64,000 nt of DNA from Actinokineospora inagensis DSM 44258 (GTDB taxonomy: Bacteria > Actinomycetota > Actinomycetes > Mycobacteriales > Pseudonocardiaceae): assembly GCF_000482865.1 (NCBI RefSeq), contig NZ_AXWW01000048.1, forward strand, positions 1 through 64,000, in the 5' to 3' direction. The position numbers were made by a program, and so were the translations under genes. This document shows positions 57,223 to 64,000 of the stretch, in pieces (within the stretch, counting starts at the first letter, position 1; each line of letters begins with the position of its first letter). The notes beneath the pieces are model-generated. The model did no database searches, had not been told where the DNA came from, and saw only the letters and a list, made by a program, of their open reading frames with translations.

Positions 57223-58667
57223 CTGCCGCTGCGCAGCAGCGCACCACCACACCCCAGCCGCTCACCCAGGACGAGACCCTGGCGACGCTCGGGCGGTACG
57301 AGTACGGCTGGGCCGACTCCGACACCGCGGGCGCGATAGCGCAACGCGGTCTCTCGGAGGCCGTGGTCCGGGACATCTCGGCCAAGAAGGGCGAGCCGGA
57401 GTGGATGCTGGAGTCCCGGCTCAAGGCGCTGCGCCTGTTCGACCGGAAGCCGATGCCCTCGTGGGGCGCGGACCTGTCCGGCATCGACTTCGACAACATC
57501 AAGTACTTCGTGCGGTCCACCGAGAAGCAGGCCCAGTCCTGGGAGGACCTGCCGGAGGACATCAAGAACACCTACGACAGGCTGGGCATCCCGGAGGCGG
57601 AGAAGGCCCGCCTCGTCGCCGGGGTCGCCGCCCAGTACGAGTCCGAAGTGGTCTATCACAAGATCAACGAGGAGCTGGCGAAGCAGGGTGTCGTCTTCTT
57701 GGACACCGACACCGCCCTCAAGGAGCACCCGGAGCTGTTCGAGGAGTACTACGGCTCGGTGATCCCGCACGGTGACAACAAGTTCTCCGCGCTCAACGGC
57801 GCCGTGTGGTCCGGCGGCTCGTTCATCTACGTGCCCAAGGGCGTGCACGTGGAGATCCCGCTGCAGGCCTACTTCCGGATCAACACCGAGAACATGGGCC
57901 AGTTCGAGCGGACCCTGATCATCGTCGACGAAGACGCCTACGTGCACTACGTCGAGGGCTGCACCGCCCCGATCTACTCCTCCGACTCGCTGCACTCGGC
58001 GGTCGTGGAGATCGTGGTGAAGAAGGGCGCCCGCTGCCGGTACACGACCATCCAGAACTGGTCGAACAACGTGTACAACCTGGTCACCAAGCGCGCCAAG
58101 GCCGAGGCGGGCGCCACCATGGAGTGGGTCGACGGCAACATCGGCTCCAAGGTGACCATGAAGTACCCGGCGGTGTTCCTGATGGGCGAGCACGCCAAGG
58201 GCGAGGTGCTCTCCATCGCGTTCGCCGGTGAGGGCCAGCACCAGGACGCGGGCGCGAAGATGGTGCACATGGCGCCGCACACGTCGTCGACGATCATCTC
58301 GAAGTCGGTGGCCAGGGGCGGTGGCCGCACCTCGTACCGCGGTCTGGTGCAGGTGAACAAGCGGGCGCACCACGCCAAGTCCACGGTCAAGTGCGACGCG
58401 CTGCTGGTCGACCAGATCAGCCGCTCGGACACCTACCCGTACGTCGACGTCCGTGAGGACGACGTGGCGATGGGCCACGAGGCGACCGTCTCCAAGGTCA
58501 GCGACGACCAGTTGTTCTACCTGATGTCGCGCGGCCTGACCGAGGACGAGGCCATGGCGATGATCGTGCGCGGGTTCGTCGAGCCCATCGCGCGCGAGCT
58601 CCCCATGGAGTACGCCCTCGAACTGAACCGACTGATCGAGCTGCAGATGGAAGGAGCGGTCGGCTAG
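57219..58667 (+). CDS. sufB: Fe-S cluster assembly scaffold protein SufB
   Basis: A 482-aa beta-helix protein that assembles [4Fe-4S] clusters with SufC and SufD. ATG 57219 follows GGATGGAGGG and overlaps the sufR stop. The family core has [50 protein letters not shown] and [27 protein letters not shown], with the cluster-related Cys in KCDALL. Length and order are typical. Confidence 0.97.
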   Translation: MTAAAQQRTTTPQPLTQDETLATLGRYEYGWADSDTAGAIAQRGLSEAVVRDISAKKGEPEWMLESRLKALRLFDRKPMPSWGADLSGIDFDNIKYFVRSTEKQAQSWEDLPEDIKNTYDRLGIPEAEKARLVAGVAAQYESEVVYHKINEELAKQGVVFLDTDTALKEHPELFEEYYGSVIPHGDNKFSALNGAVWSGGSFIYVPKGVHVEIPLQAYFRINTENMGQFERTLIIVDEDAYVHYVEGCTAPIYSSDSLHSAVVEIVVKKGARCRYTTIQNWSNNVYNLVTKRAKAEAGATMEWVDGNIGSKVTMKYPAVFLMGEHAKGEVLSIAFAGEGQHQDAGAKMVHMAPHTSSTIISKSVARGGGRTSYRGLVQVNKRAHHAKSTVKCDALLVDQISRSDTYPYVDVREDDVAMGHEATVSKVSDDQLFYLMSRGLTEDEAMAMIVRGFVEPIARELPMEYALELNRLIELQMEGAVG

Positions 58668-59813
58668 ATGACCGCCGCTGTTGAGAAGTCGCGCGGGGTT
58701 CCCGAGTCTTCGCGCGCCGAGTGGTTCACCTCGTACGACGTGGACGCCTTCGAGGTGCCCTCGGGTCGTGAGGAGATCTGGCGCTTCACCCCGATGAAGC
58801 GGATCGCCGGTCTGCACACCGGTGTCGCGGCGACGGGTTCGGCCGAGGTCGAGGTCGAGGCCCCGACCGGTGTGACCGTGGAAACGGTGCCGCGTGGCGA
58901 TTCCCGGCTCGGTCAGGGCGGCGTGCCCGCCGACCGGGTCGCCGCGCAGGCGTACAGCTCGTTCGCCGACGCCACCGTCCTCACCGTCGCCGCCGACACC
59001 CGCGTCGAGCCGGTCACCGTCACGGTGACCGGCCCCGGCGCGGGCGAGGTCGCCTACGGGCACCTGCAGGTGCGGGCCGAGCGGTTCGCCGAGGCCGTCG
59101 TCGTGATCGACCACCGCGGTTCCGGCGTCTACGCCGACAACGTGGAGTTCGTGCTGGCCGACGGCGCGAAGCTCACCGTGGTGTCCATTCAGGACTGGGC
59201 GGACGACGCGGTGCACATCTCCGCGCACCACGCCAGGATCGGTCGGGACGCCGTGCTCCGGCACACCGCGATCACCTTGGGTGGCAACGTCGTCCGGCTC
59301 TCCCCGACGGCCGCGTTCGCCGACAGGGGCGCGGAGGTGGAGCTCAACGGCATCTACTTCGCCGACGCGGGGCAGCACTTCGAGCACCGGACCTTTGTGG
59401 ACCACGCCGTGCCCAACTGCACGTCCAACGTTGTCTACAAGGGAGCGTTGCAGGGTGAGGACGCGCACACCGTCTGGATCGGCGACGTGCTCATCCGCGC
59501 GGCGGCCGAGGGCACGCAGACCTACGAGCTGAACCGGAACCTGCTGCTCACCGACGGCGCCCGCGCCGACTCGGTGCCGAACCTGGAGATCGAGACCGGT
59601 GAGATCGCCGGCGCCGGTCACGCCAGCGCCACCGGCCGGTTCGACGACGAGCAGTTGTTCTACCTGCAGGCCCGCGGCATCCCCGAGGACCAGGCCCGCC
59701 GGTTGGTCGTGCGCGGCTTCTTCCACGAGCTGCTGATGAAGATCCAGGTCCCCGCCGTGCGCGAGCGCCTGGAGGCCGCGATCGAGGCCGAGCTGGAAGC
59801 CGTCGGCGGATGA
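58668..59813 (+). CDS. sufD: Fe-S cluster assembly protein SufD
   Basis: A 381-aa beta-helix partner of SufB, starting directly after the sufB stop (TAGATG). The conserved C-terminal half has NLEIETGEIAGAGHASATGRFDDEQLFYLQARGIPEDQARRLVVRGFF, with the catalytic-type His in GHASATG. SufD joins SufB and SufC2 in the scaffold complex. The N-terminal WFTSYDVDAFEVPSGREEIWRFTPM is characteristic. Confidence 0.96.
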   Translation: MTAAVEKSRGVPESSRAEWFTSYDVDAFEVPSGREEIWRFTPMKRIAGLHTGVAATGSAEVEVEAPTGVTVETVPRGDSRLGQGGVPADRVAAQAYSSFADATVLTVAADTRVEPVTVTVTGPGAGEVAYGHLQVRAERFAEAVVVIDHRGSGVYADNVEFVLADGAKLTVVSIQDWADDAVHISAHHARIGRDAVLRHTAITLGGNVVRLSPTAAFADRGAEVELNGIYFADAGQHFEHRTFVDHAVPNCTSNVVYKGALQGEDAHTVWIGDVLIRAAAEGTQTYELNRNLLLTDGARADSVPNLEIETGEIAGAGHASATGRFDDEQLFYLQARGIPEDQARRLVVRGFFHELLMKIQVPAVRERLEAAIEAELEAVGG

Positions 59814-60139
59814 CCGGGGCAGCGGTCACCCGGGCGTGCGCGCTGTCGGACCTGGTCGACGGCGAGCCGCTCGGCGTCGACATCGGCGACGTGCCCGTTG
59901 TCCTCGTCCGCCAAGGTGAGCAGGTGCACGCGCTGCGCAACTGGTGCTCGCACGCCGCCGTCGCCCTCTCCGAGGGCGAGCTCACCCGCCGCGGCCTGGA
60001 GTGCTGGCTGCACGGCTCCTGCTTCGACCTGCGCACCGGGCTCCCGTCGTCGCCGCCCGCGACCGACCCGATCCCGGTCTACCCGGTGACCGTCGACGGC
60101 GACGACGTGCACGTCGACGTCACCAGCACCCTCAACTGA
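59810..60139 (+). CDS. Rieske-type non-haem ferredoxin in the suf operon
   Basis: A 109-aa soluble [2Fe-2S] protein. ATG 59810 overlaps the sufD stop (ATGA). The cluster ligands are [10 protein letters not shown] (C-x-H, residues about 44-47) and CWLHGSCFD (C-x2-H, about 64-67). Such ferredoxins occupy this slot in many actinobacterial suf operons and probably supply electrons for cluster assembly. No transmembrane or signal segment. Confidence 0.93.
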   Translation: MTGAAVTRACALSDLVDGEPLGVDIGDVPVVLVRQGEQVHALRNWCSHAAVALSEGELTRRGLECWLHGSCFDLRTGLPSSPPATDPIPVYPVTVDGDDVHVDVTSTLN

Positions 60140-60182
60140 CCACCCCACTGACTTTGCTTTGACCACAGGAGAAACAACCACC

Positions 60183-60947
60183 ATGGCCACCCTGGAGATC
60201 AAGGACCTGCACGTGTCGGTCGGCACCGACGACGGGGCCAAGGAGATCCTCAAGGGCGTCGACCTGACCGTCCGGGCAGGCGAGACCCACGCGATCATGG
60301 GCCCGAACGGGTCCGGCAAGTCCACCCTGTCCTACGCCGTCGCCGGGCACCCCAAGTACGAGGTCACCAGCGGCACCGTCACCCTCGACGGCGAGGACGT
60401 GCTGGCCATGAGCGTGGACGAGCGCGCCCGCGCCGGTCTGTTCCTGGCCATGCAGTACCCGGTCGAGGTGCCCGGCGTGTCGATGTCGAACTTCCTGCGC
60501 ACCGCGGCCACCGCCGTGCGCGGCGAGGCGCCGAAGCTGCGCACCTGGGTCAAGGAGGTCAAGGCGTCGATGGCCGAGCTGGACATCGACCCCGCCTTCG
60601 CCGAGCGCAGCGTCAACGAGGGCTTCTCCGGCGGCGAGAAGAAGCGGCACGAGATCCTGCAGTTGGCGCTGCTCAACCCGAAGATCGCCATCCTGGACGA
60701 GACCGACTCCGGCCTCGACGTGGACGCGCTGCGCGTGGTCTCCGAGGGCGTCAACCGGTTCAAGGCGTCCGGTGAGACCGGTGTCCTGCTGATCACGCAC
60801 TACACCCGCATCCTGCGCCACATCACCCCCGACTTCGTGCACGTGTTCGCGGGCGGCCGGATCGTCGAGTCCGGCGGTTCGGAGCTGGCCGACCAGCTCG
60901 AGTCCGGGGGTTACGTCAAGTACACCGGGGAAGCAGCGGGCGTCTGA
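60183..60947 (+). CDS. sufC: Fe-S cluster assembly ATPase SufC
   Basis: A 254-aa ABC-type ATPase of the SufBC2D scaffold. ATG 60183 follows AGGAGAAAC. Walker A is [17 protein letters not shown] near residues 36-52, the signature [14 protein letters not shown], and Walker [17 protein letters not shown]. The Q-loop is [13 protein letters not shown]. It powers conformational change in SufB and SufD without membrane transport. Confidence 0.97.
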   Translation: MATLEIKDLHVSVGTDDGAKEILKGVDLTVRAGETHAIMGPNGSGKSTLSYAVAGHPKYEVTSGTVTLDGEDVLAMSVDERARAGLFLAMQYPVEVPGVSMSNFLRTAATAVRGEAPKLRTWVKEVKASMAELDIDPAFAERSVNEGFSGGEKKRHEILQLALLNPKIAILDETDSGLDVDALRVVSEGVNRFKASGETGVLLITHYTRILRHITPDFVHVFAGGRIVESGGSELADQLESGGYVKYTGEAAGV

Positions 60948-62269
<1,322 letters not shown>

Positions 62270-62270
<1 letters not shown>

Positions 62271-62710
62271 TGCAACTGCAGCAGATGTACCAGGAGATCA
62301 TCCTGGACCACTACAAGAACCCGCACGGCCGCGGCCTGCGCGACCCGTTCGACGCCGAGTCGTTCCAGGTCAACCCGACCTGCGGCGACGAGGTGACGCT
62401 GCGGGTCCGCCTCGACGGCGACCAGGTCGCCGACGTCTCGTACGACGGCCAGGGCTGCTCCATCAGCCAGGCGTCCACATCGGTGCTGACGGATCTCGTG
62501 GTGGGCCGGTCGGTGGGCGAGGCGTTCGGCAAGCTCGACGCGTTCGTCGAGCTCATGCAGGGCCGCGGCACCGTCGAGCCGGACGAGGACGTGTTGGAGG
62601 ACGGCATCGCGTTCGCCGGTGTCGCCAAGTACCCCGCCAGGGTCAAGTGCGCCCTGCTCGGCTGGATGGCGTTCAAGGACGCGGTCGCCCGCGCCCAGGG
62701 AGGATCCTGA
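62270..62710 (+). CDS. sufU: Zinc-dependent sulfurtransferase SufU
   Basis: A 146-aa IscU-like protein that accepts persulfide from SufS. ATG 62270 overlaps the sufS stop. The three ligand cysteines are in NPTCGDEV (about residue 41), GQGCSISQAS (about 66) and RVKCALLGW (about 128). The Asp in CGDEV completes the zinc site. The insertion between the last two cysteines, absent from IscU, is characteristic of SufU. Confidence 0.95.
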
Positions 62711-63081
62711 TGGAAGAAGTCACCCGGGGCGCCGCGGGCATGCCCGACCAGCTCCCCCGCGCCGACATCGCCACCCTCGACGACGTCGAGGAAGCCATGC
62801 GCGACGTGGTCGACCCCGAACTCGGCATCAACGTCGTCGACCTCGGCCTGGTCTACGACATCCGCGTCGAGCCGGACAACACCGCCACCCTCGACATGAC
62901 GCTGACCTCGGCCGCCTGCCCGCTGACGGACGTGATCGAGGACCAGACCCGCTCCGCGCTGACCGGCAACGGCCTGGTGGACGACTTCCGGATCAACTGG
63001 GTGTGGATGCCGCCCTGGGGTCCGGAGAAGATCACCGAGGACGGGCGGGAGCAGTTGCGCGCCCTCGGCTTCACGGTGTGA
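62710..63081 (+). CDS. sufT: MIP18-family Fe-S assembly protein SufT
   Basis: A 123-aa protein of the DUF59/MIP18 family. ATG 62710 overlaps the sufU stop (TGATG). It has the conserved AMRDVVDPELGINVVDLGLVYDI, SAACPLTDVIEDQ and WVWMPPWGPEKI. SufT helps Fe-S maturation of particular targets. It is the last gene of the operon and is followed by a terminator. Confidence 0.95.
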   Translation: MEEVTRGAAGMPDQLPRADIATLDDVEEAMRDVVDPELGINVVDLGLVYDIRVEPDNTATLDMTLTSAACPLTDVIEDQTRSALTGNGLVDDFRINWVWMPPWGPEKITEDGREQLRALGFTV

Positions 63082-63091
63082 CGCTCACCTG

Positions 63092-63121
63092 AACGGCCCG
63101 CCACCTCGGTGGCGGGCCGTT
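63092..63121 (+). terminator. Terminator of the suf operon
   Basis: AACGGCCCGCCAC (63092-63104) pairs perfectly with GTGGCGGGCCGTT (63109-63121) with a CTCG loop. TT follows. Confidence 0.85.
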
Positions 63122-63265
63122 TGTGCGTTCCAGGGGCGGGAGCAGCGAGTCGGCGAGGCGGTCGCGGGTGGCGGCCGGGAGGTCGGTCATGCGGAGGGGC
63201 GGGGCCGCCGGATCGCGCCACTCCGTGCGGCGGCCGACGCTGGATCGCGCCACTTCGTCGCCGAG

Positions 63266-63421
63266 TTGTCCACATCCTGCCCGGTTGTCCACAGCCCGCG
63301 GTCCCCCTCTCTTGACAGCCGCCGTTTCGCGATAGCGTCAGGAATGGGCGACCGGCCCCCGGGTGGGTGGGGTCCCGGTGTGGGGCGGTCGGGGTGGCCG
63401 GTCAATCGCTGGTGTGGGTGA
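63266..63421 (+). repeat. 156-bp dispersed intergenic element, copy 3
   Basis: TTGTCCACA at 63266-63274 and 63285-63293, TTGACA at 63312-63317, 15-base spacer, TAGCGT at 63333-63338, CAGGA, ATG at 63344, GGGCGACCGG/CCCCCGGGTGGG, GGTCAATCGCT, and TGA at 63419-63421. The length and all spacings equal copy 1 (opposite strand). It lies between the suf terminator and the mug gene, with a repeated GGATCGCGCCAC (about 63210 and 63242) just upstream. Confidence 0.8.
63344..63421 (+). CDS. Putative 25-aa leaderless peptide in intergenic element, copy 3
   Basis: A 25-codon ORF with ATG five bases after TAGCGT, beginning MGDRPPGGWG and ending VNRWCG. Length and the MG, R, PGG and VNR positions match the ORF at 8129-8206. 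There is no ribosome binding site apart from the CAGGA itself, in keeping with leaderless translation. Function unknown. Confidence 0.35.
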   Translation: MGDRPPGGWGPGVGRSGWPVNRWCG

Positions 63422-63605
63422 TTTCGGCGCGGGGGTGTTCCGGAGTGGGGGTGTTCCAGGGCGGCGTGATCCAGGGCGGGGTGATCCGGGCCGGGGTGTT
63501 CTGGGCCGGGTGTTCCGAGGCGGGGTGATCCTGGCGCGGGGTGATCCGGGGCGGGGGTGGTCTTGGCGCGGGGGTCGACGTTCGTCGGTGGCGGGGGTGA
63601 TCGAC
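63422..63605 (+). repeat. Degenerate 15-16-bp tandem array downstream of element copy 3
   Basis: About ten units on the pattern TGATCCGGGCCGGGG or TGTTCCGGAGTGGGGG, each 14-17 bases long, run from the end of element copy 3 to just before the Mug-like gene. No gene is seen in it. Confidence 0.65.
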
Positions 63606-63623
63606 TTCTGTTGCTATGGGGGT

Positions 63624-64000
63624 GTGCCCCGACCCACCCGCGCCGAGCTCGATGCGGCGAAGAACCGGACCATCCCCGATGTGATCGGGGTCGACCCGAC
63701 CGTGTTGTTCTGCGGGATCAACCCGAGCCTGTACTCCGGTGCCACCGGTCACCACTTCGCCCGGCCGGGGAACCGGTTCTGGCCAGCGTTGTGGCGGTCG
63801 GGGTTCACGCCGCGGTTGTTGCGGCCCGAGGAGCAGGGCCTGTTGCCGGGGTTCGGGCTCGGCGTGACCAACCTCGTGCGCCGGGCGACGGCGCGGGCGG
63901 ACGAGCTGACCGACGACGAGCTGAAAGCGGGCGGGCAGCGGCTGCGCGAGGTTGTCGCCGCGTGTGCGCCGCTGGTGGTCGCGGTGGTGGGGGTGACCGC
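63624..64000 (+). CDS. mug: G/U mismatch-specific DNA glycosylase (Mug), truncated by the window
   Basis: The first 125 codons from GTG 63624 (MPRPTRAELDAAKNRTIPDV), with no stop before the window end. The active-site motif GINPSLYSGATGHHFARPGNRFWP near residues 36-59 is diagnostic of the Mug/TDG branch of uracil glycosylases (GINPG in E. coli, here GINPS). A later GVTNLV is also conserved. It removes uracil or thymine opposite G. The C-terminus, which would hold the intercalating segment, lies outside. Confidence 0.9.
   Translation, partial: MPRPTRAELDAAKNRTIPDVIGVDPTVLFCGINPSLYSGATGHHFARPGNRFWPALWRSGFTPRLLRPEEQGLLPGFGLGVTNLVRRATARADELTDDELKAGGQRLREVVAACAPLVVAVVGVT

Noticed and set aside
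57192-59726. An 844-codon open frame on the minus strand opposite sufB and sufD, and similar long antisense frames (14248-15390, 15401-17377, 46989-48698)
   Set aside because: In very GC-rich DNA the frame opposite strongly biased codons often stays open. These translate to low-complexity Arg/Gly/Val/Asp-rich sequence without motifs, while the plus-strand genes are certain.

Overview
The window comes from a very GC-rich actinobacterium. GTG and TTG starts are frequent, neighbouring genes often overlap as GTGA or ATGA, and RbpA, WhiA, OpcA and an MptB-like mannosyltransferase are all present. Gene content and order (rib operon; uvrC-rapZ-yvcK-whiA followed by gap-pgk-tpiA-secG-rbpA; tkt-tal-pgi-zwf-opcA-pgl; ctaB/ctaA; a large suf operon) fit a chromosomal core region of the Pseudonocardiaceae. 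The chemoreceptor hints at a genus with motile spores, such as an Actinokineospora or Actinosynnema relative. The genus is inference.

Layout. 1-3.8 kb: accessory regulators (DUF5753 HTH protein, small unknown protein, XRE-TPR regulator, APH-like kinase). 4.0-7.1 kb: AlkD-type DNA glycosylase, animal-type haem peroxidase, NUDIX hydrolase, all on minus. 7.2-12.5 kb: rpe, then ribD-ribE-ribBA-ribH and a PH-domain membrane protein. 12.5-15.3 kb: MazEF, a Rieske lipoprotein and a secreted SGNH hydrolase. 15.4-20.4 kb: uvrC-rapZ-yvcK-whiA. 21.7-25.5 kb: gap-pgk-tpiA, secG, rbpA. 26.2-29.3 kb: a chemoreceptor and an orphan NarL-type histidine kinase. 29.5-33.6 kb: fused aminodeoxychorismate synthase and a two-domain glycerophosphodiesterase. 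33.7-42.1 kb: the pentose phosphate operon on minus. 42.4-51.8 kb: ctaB, an HD protein, an unrecognised membrane protein/cupin pair, FKBP lipoprotein, MMPL exporter with divergent marR, quinone oxidoreductase, small protein, ctaA. 52-55.4 kb: ABC exporter and MptB-like enzyme. 56.5-63.1 kb: sufR-sufB-sufD-ferredoxin-sufC-sufS-sufU-sufT. The right edge cuts a Mug-type glycosylase.

The most unusual content is intergenic. A 156-bp element recurs at 8.1-8.3 kb (minus), 25.9 kb (plus, one base shorter) and 63.3-63.4 kb (plus), with a degenerate copy at 20.65-20.79 kb (minus). It has two DnaA-box-like TTGTCCACA sites exactly 19 bp apart, a TTGACA hexamer 27 bp after the second site, a TAnnnT hexamer after a 15-bp spacer, and an ATG five bases later. 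In two copies this ATG opens a 25-codon leaderless-looking ORF. Each copy lies beside a degenerate tandem array whose unit differs from locus to locus (15, 16 or about 54 bp). A separate 34-35-bp array of about 20 DnaA-box-like units lies upstream of sufR. I do not recognise this as a described system.

Two gene junctions (zwf/opcA and ABC ATPase/permease) also carry tiny ORFs coupled by GTGA at both ends, apparently made by short duplications of the start region.
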